From: UBA922 sp964571295
GTDB taxonomy: Bacteria; Patescibacteriota; Patescibacteriia; Magasanikbacterales; UBA922
NCBI GenBank assembly: GCA_964571295.1
Contig: CAZNAO010000018.1
Span: 1 to 17,860, forward strand
Reading direction: 5' to 3'
Length of the DNA stretch: 17,860 nt
The notes below the pieces were generated by a model. The model was not told the DNA's origin, ran no database searches, and worked only from the letters and a program-made list of their open reading frames with translations. Below, in pieces: positions 7,585-14,348 of this stretch. The first letter of the stretch is position 1; every line of letters starts with the position of its first letter. A program made the translations under genes and the position numbers.

Positions 7585-7639
7585 AACAATTAATAATAGA
7601 CAAGAATTTAAATTTCTTAGTTGTTCATTATTAATTGTT
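7585..7639. promoter_or_regulatory. AT-rich inverted repeat between mscL and the ALS-like gene
   Basis: A perfect 13-bp inverted repeat (AACAATTAATAAT at 7585-7597 and its complement at 7627-7639) flanks a smaller stem AAGAA/TTCTT (7602-7606, 7614-7618). GAACAA at 7584-7589 can pair instead with TTGTTC at 7621-7626, so two exclusive folds exist. It overlaps the mscL stop codon and ends 10 bases before the ALS-like ATG. It could be a weak terminator or a leader control element. Confidence 0.45.
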
Positions 7640-8046
7640 TATTTTTTTAACAAATCCCTGATTTCTTCCAGTAACACTTCTTGTTTTGAAGGTGCCGCAG
7701 GCACAGCTTCTTTTTTCTTTGCGAATGTATTCATCATCTTGATCATGAAGAAGACTGCAAGTGCAATGATAAGAAAATCGACCACATTCTGGATAAACAT
7801 GCCATAGTTGAATGAAAGCGCCGGCACTACGACTTCCCCCGTTTCTCCCAGCACCTCCGGTTTGAAAATCACTTTCAGATTCTTGAAATCAATACCACCA
7901 AGAAGAAGACCAAGAGGGGGCATGATAAGATCGTTTACCAAGGAGGACACGATCTTGCCGAATGCGCCACCAATGATAATACCGACTGCCATGTCGATCA
8001 TGTTGCCACGCACAGCGAATTCCTTGAATTCTTTTACAAAGCCCAT
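7639..8046 (-). CDS. mscL: Large-conductance mechanosensitive channel
   Basis: MscL is a homopentameric inner-membrane channel that opens at high membrane tension and releases solutes during osmotic downshock. The 135-aa chain is the normal length. The N-terminal amphipathic helix FVKEFKEFAVRGNMIDMAVGIIIGGAFGKI carries the family signature and runs into TM1 (about 14-46). A periplasmic loop follows, then TM2 (about 77-107) beginning with YGMFIQNVVDF, and a C-terminal helix LLEEIRDLLKK. The ATG at 8046 is chosen over an in-frame codon at 8097 because MGFVKEF is the conserved N-terminus and GGAG lies four bases upstream. This is the only good Shine-Dalgarno match I noticed among the genes here. 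A promoter lies at 8069-8097. Confidence 0.97.
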   Translation of the reverse strand: MGFVKEFKEFAVRGNMIDMAVGIIIGGAFGKIVSSLVNDLIMPPLGLLLGGIDFKNLKVIFKPEVLGETGEVVVPALSFNYGMFIQNVVDFLIIALAVFFMIKMMNTFAKKKEAVPAAPSKQEVLLEEIRDLLKK

Positions 8047-8068
8047 AGTACTCCAGTTAAAAAAATAA

Positions 8069-8097
8069 TATCTACAGTGTACCACCTGATTTTTCAA
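8069..8097 (-). promoter_or_regulatory. Possible promoter for mscL
   Basis: TTGAAA (8097-8092) and TAGATA (8074-8069) lie 17 bases apart on the minus strand, immediately after the terminator hairpin of the cupredoxin gene. The -35 is good and the -10 moderate. Confidence 0.4.
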
Positions 8098-8129
8098 AAG
8101 AAAAGCGCCGATTTCCCAGCGCTTTTCTT
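8098..8129 (-). terminator. Intrinsic terminator after the cupredoxin gene
   Basis: An 11-bp perfect stem (AAGAAAAGCGC at 8098-8108 and its complement at 8119-8129) with a 10-base loop lies 16 bases beyond the cupredoxin stop. On the minus strand the 3' arm and its continuation are T-rich (CTTTTCTTTTG). Confidence 0.8.
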
Positions 8130-8145
8130 CGATAATAACTCACTA

Positions 8146-8658
8146 TTACTCAACAATGAGTGTCCCCCACATTCCCATCTTGCGATGTGAACCTACTGAG
8201 CAATAATATTCAAACGAACCGGTCTTGTCAGCAACAAATTCTACCACTTCTTCCTGTCCTGCACTGATTTGCTCAGTTTTGACTTTGAACTCATCGATCA
8301 CAAAATCATGAAATCCTTGTGCATTCTTGAAAGTTACCCGGACCGTATCACCCTTCTTCACTTTGATCTCTTTTGGATCAAATGACATGTTGCGTCCGGT
8401 AACCGTAACTTCGACTACATTTTCTGAGGAATCAGTAAGGTCAATCGTGGCCCCAACACCAACATTCACTTCGGTACTCGTATTTGATCCGGTCACCATA
8501 TCTCCATTCCCTTCCATTTCATCACGAGTTACATCTTCCGAAGTCTGTTCAGTAGTATCTGACTGCGTCATCGTTTCCGTCACGGGAGTAGGGGTAGCTG
8601 CAGAGCAACCGGCACCAAGAGCAAGTAATGCGAAAACAAAAAGTAAACTTTTCTTCAT
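8146..8658 (-). CDS. Cupredoxin-domain lipoprotein (plastocyanin/azurin-like)
   Basis: This 170-aa exported protein begins with a lipoprotein signal peptide ending in LGAGC, so C18 should be lipidated and the protein anchored on the outer face of the membrane. A Thr/Ser/Glu-rich linker (about 20-65) leads to one cupredoxin domain (about 82-170). Mononuclear copper ligands are visible: H117 in GFHDF, C153 in YYCSVGSH, H158, and M161 or M163 in HRKMGMWG. It could carry electrons or bind copper outside the cell. Nitrosocyanin-like and COX2-like cupredoxins share this ending, so the subclass is open. The DUF5652-type gene lies 36 bases upstream and may be co-transcribed. A terminator follows. No redox partner is encoded in the window. 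Confidence 0.9.
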   Translation of the reverse strand: MKKSLLFVFALLALGAGCSAATPTPVTETMTQSDTTEQTSEDVTRDEMEGNGDMVTGSNTSTEVNVGVGATIDLTDSSENVVEVTVTGRNMSFDPKEIKVKKGDTVRVTFKNAQGFHDFVIDEFKVKTEQISAGQEEVVEFVADKTGSFEYYCSVGSHRKMGMWGTLIVE

Positions 8659-8694
8659 AAATATGAAAAATAGATTAATTAATAGTAGTTACAA

Positions 8695-8970
8695 TTATAC
8701 ACGAGGTTGCGGTGGATTGTAAGTTGCCGACTTTGAAACACCTTCATTCTTATGAACCTTTGCAACACCAAAGAGATAAATAATCTCGAGGATACCGATC
8801 GTGTTTATCAGCATCATCGCAATAAACCACCCCTTCTCACCTCGTCTGGCAGCATACCATAATGCAAGTCCTTTCCAGGCAACGGTCCAGATTACGGAGA
8901 GTACCACGAACCCGATAAAACCTCCGGCAATACTCGGCCCCCAGCCGCCGATAAAATCCCTGAAATCCAT
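8695..8970 (-). CDS. Small two-helix membrane protein, DUF5652-like
   Basis: This 91-aa protein has two predicted transmembrane helices (about 16-33 and 47-68). Between them lies the stretch WKGLALWYAARRGEKGWF, then INTIGILEIIYLF. These match my memory of DUF5652, a family common in CPR bacteria and archaea with no known function. The short positively charged loop RRGEKG would face the cytoplasm. The tail (KNEGVSKSATYNPPQPRV) is polar. It is followed by the cupredoxin lipoprotein gene after 36 bases. No function is proposed. Confidence 0.75.
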   Translation of the reverse strand: MDFRDFIGGWGPSIAGGFIGFVVLSVIWTVAWKGLALWYAARRGEKGWFIAMMLINTIGILEIIYLFGVAKVHKNEGVSKSATYNPPQPRV

Positions 8971-9012
8971 ATAGATATGGTACTTAAGTATAATACTCCT
9001 ATTGTACCCGTT

Positions 9013-10161
9013 TTATTTCACAGTCGTCAACGGAAACTGAAATTCAAGCGAGCCTGCTCGGATACCTTCCCGGACAGGATCATCCACCAGGGACACGTCT
9101 GCGAGTCCATTAAGCACTTTCTCACGTTCTTCAAAATCAGCCACAAACGGCTGACTCTGCGTATTGATATGGACTGGCATGAGGTGAATGTTGCCGCTTA
9201 CTGCCTCACTATTTTTCTCGATTTCGAGTTTCAGGAGCAAACCCTGCATGGTTTCCAGTGAAAAATACTGATCAAATACGAAATTTCCCAGGCTGTAAAA
9301 AATAATTTTCCCAGTATACATTTCAATCGGCTGAATGACGTGTGGATGTGTACCAATGATAATATCTACCCCGGCATCAATCATTTCATGCGCTTCTTTT
9401 TTTTGGAGTGGAGATGGGGTGGAAGTCACATATTCAAACCCCCAATGCGGATACGCAACAAGAAGATCCACTTCAGGACGTATGCGCCTGATTTCTGCAA
9501 TCACATGTTCGAAACCTTGTTCCACCAACTGATGATATCCCACAAACCCGACAGTAATTCCATTTTTTTCTATAATCTCTGAAAGTTTTTGTCCTTCGCG
9601 ATTATTCGGATCACCAAACCATGCAATTTCAGCACCATCAAGAAAATATTTGGTTTGTTCAAGTCCTTCAAACCCGAAGTTAGTGGTATGATTATTCGCG
9701 AGACTCAGAATATCAAAATTCTCTTTGAGGGTTGTCGTAACTTGTGGAGAAAATGTGAAATTCAACCCTCGTCCACCGTTCACAATATTTGCGGTTGACT
9801 TATTCGTCGTAATCGGTCCTTCAAGATTTGCAATACGTATGTCAGCATTTTTCAGGGTCGAAGAAATCATGCGAAATGCATATCCAAAGTCATTATTTTT
9901 CTGAGCAAGCAGGAGCATCGTCCGATCGAGCATGATGTCCCCTGCTGCGAAGATACTGAGTTTCTTCGTAGTATCTATCGGGTCCTGATCTTGCTTTGTT
10001 GTTTCCTTGTCGTCGTCAGTTGATTTTGGCGATACTAAGGTATTCGTGACAACTGGCTCAGAACCACCTTTTGAAGCAATGTATGCCCACAAGGAGGCTC
10101 CGGCAATAATACAAAGCACGATGCTCACGATTGCGAAGTATTTCCAGAAATGAGGGTGCAT
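9013..10161 (-). CDS. CapA family protein, membrane-anchored
   Basis: This 382-aa protein belongs to the CapA/PgsA-like group with a calcineurin-type metallophosphatase fold. Some members act in poly-gamma-glutamate capsule export and others are uncharacterised. A single N-terminal helix (about 8-28) anchors it, and an Asp/Lys/Thr-rich linker precedes the domain. The motifs in order are AAGDIMLDR (72-80), NLEGPI (112-117), LSLANNHT (152-159), PHWGFEY (238-244), IGTHPHVIQPIE (269-280) and YSLGNFVFDQ (289-298). The Asp, Asn and His residues of these motifs are expected to bind the metal pair. CapB/CapC partners are absent here, so a capsule role is not supported by context. Its promoter is embedded in the terminator of the upstream gene. 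Confidence 0.9.
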   Translation of the reverse strand: MHPHFWKYFAIVSIVLCIIAGASLWAYIASKGGSEPVVTNTLVSPKSTDDDKETTKQDQDPIDTTKKLSIFAAGDIMLDRTMLLLAQKNNDFGYAFRMISSTLKNADIRIANLEGPITTNKSTANIVNGGRGLNFTFSPQVTTTLKENFDILSLANNHTTNFGFEGLEQTKYFLDGAEIAWFGDPNNREGQKLSEIIEKNGITVGFVGYHQLVEQGFEHVIAEIRRIRPEVDLLVAYPHWGFEYVTSTPSPLQKKEAHEMIDAGVDIIIGTHPHVIQPIEMYTGKIIFYSLGNFVFDQYFSLETMQGLLLKLEIEKNSEAVSGNIHLMPVHINTQSQPFVADFEEREKVLNGLADVSLVDDPVREGIRAGSLEFQFPLTTVK

Positions 10162-10170
10162 ATGTTCTTG

Positions 10171-10199
10171 ATACTAGCATAAAAATACACGAATTTCAA
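10171..10199 (-). promoter_or_regulatory. Promoter for the CapA-like gene, overlapping a terminator
   Basis: TTGAAA (10199-10194) and TAGTAT (10176-10171) are 17 bases apart on the minus strand, with TGC before the -10. The -35 occupies the loop of the terminator hairpin of the upstream gene. Confidence 0.45.
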
Positions 10200-10213
10200 T
10201 CGTGTATTTTTAT
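10179..10213 (-). terminator. Intrinsic terminator after the putative sigma regulator gene
   Basis: A perfect 14-bp stem (10179-10192 with 10200-10213) encloses the loop ATTTCAA. The 3' arm on the minus strand ends in a T-rich run (GTATTTTTAT). It lies 5 bases after the stop codon at 10219. Confidence 0.8.
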
Positions 10214-10218
10214 GGATA

Positions 10219-11805
10219 TTATCCTCGAGGAGCGACCGCAGGTTCACTTACGGGATTGATTACTGCGTCCTGAAGTATAAGAGGGTCATAAGGAAGAATC
10301 TTGATCGGCTCTTCGTTCTGCTTTTCAAGCTCAGAAAGCATTTCATCGGCAAGCGGAATAATGACCATATTCTGCCACAACCCGTCACCTTGCACCTTTT
10401 CAAAGTTTTTCACATCGAAAATAAGCGCTGGAACAAAGAGTTCACTTGAATTTCCATTAGTCTCATTGTATTGCCATTTGCGCATATACCCCACCCGAGC
10501 ATTTTCGAGTTCAACATCAACCGTTTTAGTAGGCTCTGCGTATACTGCCATGCGACCTTTTTCAATCACCGCTTTCAGACGGGCTTCATCAGTAACTCCC
10601 GCATAGTCTGAACCACTGAATGATTTCGTCATGATACCGTCTACACTCGTGACTTTCATTTCATGCACATTGATATTTACTCGGATTCCCATGGGTCCTC
10701 CATATTCTTCATACACCGGCTTTCCATTAATCATAAATTGGTATACGACCGTATGGATATTAGAAATATAGAAATCACTCTTATTTTCTGCTGCAGCATA
10801 TCCGATTCTCCAGTTATTTTCTACGGTTCCCGCTGCATAGTCGCCCATAGCAATTCCATATTCTGCCAAAAATGAATCCGCAATACCGATAAGTTCAGTA
10901 TCAGACGGAACCTGGTCAATGGTTACTCGATATGGGTCAACTCCACAATCACCACGACGGCAGTCAATTTCAATGGGCAATGGGTGCCATTTGGTATAAT
11001 TTTCCAAAATCGACACCGTACCTGCCACCACATCCACGTTTACCATGTAGCCCTGGTCACGATCTTCAGCAAGACTGAAGCTTTGTACATAGGTATTTTT
11101 GAGTTTATTCAAGTTAAATATTCCCAATTGCAATTTCTGAAACATGCTTGCATATTGTCTCGCAGCATCAAGCCCTGATTCACGTTTGAGAACTTCGACC
11201 GTATCAGTCAATTCGGGAAGTTCACCAGTGAACGCAAAGTTATAATTAATGTAGACGGGATTATAGATGAGCGAGGTAGCCGCTATTTTGGAATCTCCTC
11301 CCATACCCATAGCATTATTTGCAACACGAGCATCACTAGTTGCACCCGCAGGATCAATTGTCGCAAAATTTTGCGCATTTTCCGGAACGGGGGCATTGGT
11401 TGCATTCGCATTGAGTGAAATCGGTTGCAATGGACCAAAAGCATTAGCCGAAGCTTTTACCACTTGTACCCCTCGGGTAAAACTGTTTTCCATCATCCGA
11501 GCCGGAAGATTTGAACTCATATATACCACCGGCACTGCGAGCGCAAGCGTTGCCACTGCCCCGCCAAGCGTATATATAAACCGGGATTTGAAAAATGAAA
11601 ACGGCTTTTTTTCTTTTATCTCTCGTTCGGAAAATTTTTCAAGCACACGAGATTTTAGCTCTCTCGCAAATGTTTCATCGAATTGTGTATTGGGTTTATG
11701 TTTCATCATATCAGTGACAATCTGCGCGATCTCAACCTGATGATCCTTCAATTCAGGGTCTATTCTGTAAAGCTCATCAAGTATGGATTGAATATTTTTT
11801 TCCAT
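10219..11805 (-). CDS. Single-pass membrane protein, probable regulator (anti-sigma-like) of the adjacent sigma factor
   Basis: This 528-aa protein has a cytoplasmic N-terminal part of about 75 residues rich in charged helices (MEKNIQSILDELYRIDPELK...), one transmembrane helix (about 76-97) and an extracytoplasmic part of about 430 residues. The layout and its position after an ECF-like sigma gene match membrane anti-sigma factors, which hold sigma at the membrane until a signal arrives. I do not see a zinc-binding HxxxCxxC motif. The outer region carries a cysteine pair (IDCRRGDCGVDPY) that could form a disulfide, and several copies of a strand pattern with VNVDVV, VNINVHEMKV and VVYQFMINGKP. 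I do not recognise that domain. A candidate promoter sharing a motif with the sigma gene lies at 11851-11879. The anti-sigma role is inferred from context only. Confidence 0.6.
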   Translation of the reverse strand: MEKNIQSILDELYRIDPELKDHQVEIAQIVTDMMKHKPNTQFDETFARELKSRVLEKFSEREIKEKKPFSFFKSRFIYTLGGAVATLALAVPVVYMSSNLPARMMENSFTRGVQVVKASANAFGPLQPISLNANATNAPVPENAQNFATIDPAGATSDARVANNAMGMGGDSKIAATSLIYNPVYINYNFAFTGELPELTDTVEVLKRESGLDAARQYASMFQKLQLGIFNLNKLKNTYVQSFSLAEDRDQGYMVNVDVVAGTVSILENYTKWHPLPIEIDCRRGDCGVDPYRVTIDQVPSDTELIGIADSFLAEYGIAMGDYAAGTVENNWRIGYAAAENKSDFYISNIHTVVYQFMINGKPVYEEYGGPMGIRVNINVHEMKVTSVDGIMTKSFSGSDYAGVTDEARLKAVIEKGRMAVYAEPTKTVDVELENARVGYMRKWQYNETNGNSSELFVPALIFDVKNFEKVQGDGLWQNMVIIPLADEMLSELEKQNEEPIKILPYDPLILQDAVINPVSEPAVAPRG

Positions 11806-11850
11806 AGGTCAGTTAATAAATTAATATGTGATTGGATATCCTTACATCTG

Positions 11851-11879
11851 TACTACGCAGACAAGTCACAAGTGGTAAC
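11851..11879 (-). promoter_or_regulatory. Candidate sigma-specific promoter before the membrane regulator gene
   Basis: TTGTTACC ends at 11874 on the minus strand, and CGTAGTA starts at 11857, 16 bases later. The same TGTTACC...CGTA pair precedes the sigma gene. The CGTA-type -10 is reminiscent of ECF promoters. The start codon is 45 bases downstream of the -10. Confidence 0.4.
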
Positions 11880-11907
11880 AAATACGTTATAAAAAATCAA
11901 CCGAGGT

Positions 11908-11928
11908 ATGTTACGCACAACGTAACAT
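11908..11928 (-). promoter_or_regulatory. Short palindrome between the sigma and regulator genes
   Basis: A perfect 8-bp inverted repeat ATGTTACG/CGTAACAT (11908-11915 and 11921-11928) with a 5-base spacer begins immediately after the sigma stop codon. On the minus strand a T6 run occurs 13 bases later. It could be an operator or an inefficient attenuator. It resembles the GTTACC -35 motif. Confidence 0.4.
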
Positions 11929-12504
11929 TTATATCTTACCACCAAACGAAATAAGTAGCGCAATGTATGCACCCAACGGTAATTGACTTCGAAGTGATTT
12001 CAACGCTCGTGATGCTGCCATTTTGAGACTCGCCTCGCTTTTTCCCAAAACTTCAGAAATTTCCTTATAGGAAAGCTCATCCCAGACACGAAGCATAATA
12101 ATTTCCCGCTCTTTTTCTCCCAATTTCTCAAGTGCGTTTTCCACAATTCTCAGCATATCTTTATTCTCAATATGGGTCTTCAAGTCACGAGCATCTACCA
12201 CATCGAAGTCTTCCGAAATATGAGTCAATTTTTTACCTGCGCGGTAAGTGTCTACTAGAGTGTTTCGTGCAATACGATAGAGCCATGCGGTAGCCGAACC
12301 TTTTTCAGGATTAAAAGAATCGAGATGGAGCAGTGCCTTCATAAAGGTATCAGAAACAATATCTTCGGCACAGTGTCGGTCTTTTACTCGAAAAAAGGCG
12401 TAATCATAAAGTTTTTTTGCAAATTCGTCGTACACTTCGCCAAACGCGTGTCGATCCCCCTTCTGAGCCATAACCAACTTCTCCTCAAAAATCCCCTGAG
12501 ACAT
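11929..12504 (-). CDS. RNA polymerase sigma factor, ECF-like sigma-70 family
   Basis: This 191-aa protein has only regions 2 and 4, as in ECF sigma factors. Region 2 spans about 20-90, with the core-binding and -10 segments AEDIVSDTFMKAL (46-58) and TAWLYRIARNTLVDTYR (72-88). Region 4 spans about 121-173 and includes LGEKEREIIMLRVWDELSYKEISEVLGKSEASLKMAASRALKSLR, a helix-turn-helix for the -35 element. A short hydrophobic tail (LPLGAYIALLISFGGKI) follows and is unusual. It may touch the membrane. The ATG at 12504 is chosen because an upstream in-frame ATG at 12576 would lie before the likely promoter and would add residues unlike the family. The next gene encodes a membrane protein that may be its anti-sigma factor. 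Confidence 0.92.
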   Translation of the reverse strand: MSQGIFEEKLVMAQKGDRHAFGEVYDEFAKKLYDYAFFRVKDRHCAEDIVSDTFMKALLHLDSFNPEKGSATAWLYRIARNTLVDTYRAGKKLTHISEDFDVVDARDLKTHIENKDMLRIVENALEKLGEKEREIIMLRVWDELSYKEISEVLGKSEASLKMAASRALKSLRSQLPLGAYIALLISFGGKI

Positions 12505-12530
12505 ACAAAAAAAATTAATACTTCCTTTAC

Positions 12531-12557
12531 TATACGTGAAAATAAGCAAAAGGTAAC
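12531..12557 (-). promoter_or_regulatory. Candidate promoter of the sigma gene (possible autoregulation)
   Basis: GTGTTACC ends at 12552 on the minus strand and CGTATAGT starts at 12536, 15 bases later. TATAGT is also a fair housekeeping -10, with GTTACC as a poor -35 at 17 bases. The motif pair recurs before the membrane regulator gene. Confidence 0.4.
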
Positions 12558-12576
12558 ACTGCAATAGTGCATACAC

Positions 12577-12603
12577 AAAAACACCCCAAACAGGGATGTT
12601 TTT
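12577..12603 (-). terminator. Intrinsic terminator after the histidine-rich membrane protein operon
   Basis: An 11-bp stem with one G·U pair on the minus strand (12577-12587 with 12593-12603) has a 5-base loop, and its 3' arm ends in TGTTTTT. It lies directly after the stop codon at 12606 and separates this operon from the sigma gene. Confidence 0.8.
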
Positions 12604-12605
12604 GC

Positions 12606-14039
12606 TTAACCGTATTCTTCGTTATCGATAATAAGCTCTTCACCCGAATCCGTAACCACACGCTTTTTCGAAGCAGGGGGAGTGCCTTGAGAGGGAGCAA
12701 TCGGGGACGGAAGGAATTCCACCGGAAGTCCTGCCGGAGGTTCGGCAGATTTATTTGCCGCTTTCTGGAGGAGCGGCGTTTTGACATGAGACATCGGAAA
12801 ATGCCAGATCGTCGCCAATTCTTCGATATTAAGGACATACGCATGGACATCAAGATCCATAGAGCGTGTCTTATATGCTTCCATATAGGCATGTTTCTTT
12901 TTATCACCGCTTGCAGTAGCGCCGACGATGATCGAATTTGCGGTCGGGATATTGAACTGATTGATTGAGCCGATCAAAGCGGTAACGCCGCGCGAAGGAT
13001 TGAATACCTCTTTGCGCGCAAGATACACTGCACGGATATTGGTTTCAAAGCCTATCTTCATAATCTTGCGTTCCATGGCTTCGACCAATTTGATCTGACC
13101 CGGGGTCATGTATTTGAGCTGATTCTTATCTTTTGATTCCTCGGCATGTTCTTCATGATGCTCTCCTCCGAGACCGAATAGTGTCCCGAAAAGCTGACGA
13201 CCCGCTTCTGCAGCAAGACCTGCGCTTTCTTTGGTGACAAAATTGTCAGTAAGAACACTCAAGGGGCCTCCGCCATGGCCGTGTCCATGACCATCTTCTT
13301 CCCCGATAAATTCCTTGATCTTTGCGATAACCCCTTCTTTCCACGAATTATCGGTCGGGCGCACGAGAATCTGAAGCCACATCTGTTCCCCATGTCCGAT
13401 ACGTGCAAAACTTTCGAGCATGGTCCCCATCGGATCTTTCAAAACCGTATCTTTTGAAATGGAGTGTTCGAATTCTTCATATGAACGAATAGGAAAAGCG
13501 GCGTTTTCCGCAAGCGCAAAATCCCCTGCCCACATATCATAGTCGGGATTCGGAAAATGAGACGGTGCGTTTGCAGTGTAATCCTCAACTTCAGTAATTT
13601 CTGCCTCAGGGTACTGCGCATAGATCGCAGTCTCCATCAAATCCCGATACTGCTCTTCGGTCCATACCAAAAACTGGATATATCCTTCGATTGAAATAAC
13701 TTCAAAACTAAACCATTTTTGTTTGTAACCCTCAACAAACTTCCCTTTCAAATCAGGTTTCGAGAATACGCCTGCAAGATGACTAAAAAGCTGTTCGACT
13801 GCTTTTGGTGTCTGCACGTTGAGCTGCGGGATATCGATCGCGAGTGTCACGAATTTCCAATGGTGCGTATGCGCATGGACCCGCATATGATGGTATTCAT
13901 GAAGAATCTGTCCAAGCAAAAAATTCACCAAAGGAACCCACAAAAAAACCGCATACAATTGCATGATGATTGCAAAGGGCGACTGATTGATAAATTCGAC
14001 AATTCGGGTGAAATCAAAGGTGAATAAACCGAAATCCAT
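12606..14039 (-). CDS. Membrane-anchored protein of unknown function with histidine-rich loops
   Basis: From ATG at 14039 this is 477 aa. A TTG two codons earlier touches the previous stop and is less likely. A hydrophobic N-terminus (about 18-45) is followed by a very His-rich segment (HEYHHMRVHAHTHHW). The soluble part includes WFSFEVISIEGYIQFLVWT and IYAQYPEAEITEVEDYT. From memory these resemble CPR proteins (DUF8128-like) encoded next to VirD4/TraG-type ATPases of conjugation-like systems. No such ATPase lies in this window, so that link is tentative. Two more His-rich stretches occur near residues 249-260 (DGHGHGHGGG) and 292-301 (EHHEEHAEES) in what look like flexible loops. The C-terminus is proline-rich and acidic. 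It is co-transcribed with the 60-aa gene just upstream. Confidence 0.7.
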   Translation of the reverse strand: MDFGLFTFDFTRIVEFINQSPFAIIMQLYAVFLWVPLVNFLLGQILHEYHHMRVHAHTHHWKFVTLAIDIPQLNVQTPKAVEQLFSHLAGVFSKPDLKGKFVEGYKQKWFSFEVISIEGYIQFLVWTEEQYRDLMETAIYAQYPEAEITEVEDYTANAPSHFPNPDYDMWAGDFALAENAAFPIRSYEEFEHSISKDTVLKDPMGTMLESFARIGHGEQMWLQILVRPTDNSWKEGVIAKIKEFIGEEDGHGHGHGGGPLSVLTDNFVTKESAGLAAEAGRQLFGTLFGLGGEHHEEHAEESKDKNQLKYMTPGQIKLVEAMERKIMKIGFETNIRAVYLARKEVFNPSRGVTALIGSINQFNIPTANSIIVGATASGDKKKHAYMEAYKTRSMDLDVHAYVLNIEELATIWHFPMSHVKTPLLQKAANKSAEPPAGLPVEFLPSPIAPSQGTPPASKKRVVTDSGEELIIDNEEYG

Positions 14040-14045
14040 AAGCAA

Positions 14046-14228
14046 TTAATGGTGTCCGTGGGAATCTTCTGCGGTTACCATTTTATAAATGATTGGGTAT
14101 ATTACCAATACCACGATCGCGAGAATCCACCAACCAAGCGTTCCTGCAATATAGCCCGCCAAAAATACAAGTAAAAATGCGGCTGTTCCCATAAACGCAA
14201 TGACATGACGTGTAGAGGTATCGGACAT
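14046..14228 (-). CDS. Small two-helix membrane protein, unknown function
   Basis: This 60-aa protein starts at the ATG at 14228, behind a consensus-like promoter. The longer in-frame extension would run past that promoter and is rejected. It has two hydrophobic segments (about 9-27 and 31-49) and ends in DSHGHH. That His tail echoes the His-rich stretches of the next gene. Its stop codon is six bases from the next ATG, so the two are translated from one message and may form a complex. I do not recognise the family. Confidence 0.7.
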   Translation of the reverse strand: MSDTSTRHVIAFMGTAAFLLVFLAGYIAGTLGWWILAIVVLVIYPIIYKMVTAEDSHGHH

Positions 14229-14249
14229 AGGAGAAAAAATTATAAAGTA

Positions 14250-14278
14250 ACTATAGCATAAAAAATGACAAGTAACAA
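14250..14278 (-). promoter_or_regulatory. Promoter of the two-gene membrane protein operon
   Basis: TTGTTA (14278-14273) and TATAGT (14255-14250) are exactly 17 bases apart on the minus strand, and TGC precedes the -10. It lies just after the secF terminator. Confidence 0.6.
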
Positions 14279-14288
14279 TGCGATCAAT

Positions 14289-14322
14289 CAAAAAACAAAA
14301 GAACGGATGTCGTTCCGTTCTT
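14289..14322 (-). terminator. Intrinsic terminator of the secD-secF operon
   Basis: A perfect 9-bp stem AAGAACGGA/TCCGTTCTT (14299-14307 and 14314-14322) with a 6-base loop is followed on the minus strand by TTTTGTTTTTTG. It lies 27 bases beyond the secF stop. Confidence 0.85.
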
Positions 14323-14348
14323 GTATTAAACCTGTCCACTGCCTATGA

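Noticed and set aside
12505..12576. N-terminal extension of the sigma factor to 12576
   Set aside because: It lies upstream of the likely promoter and adds hydrophobic residues not found in ECF sigma factors.
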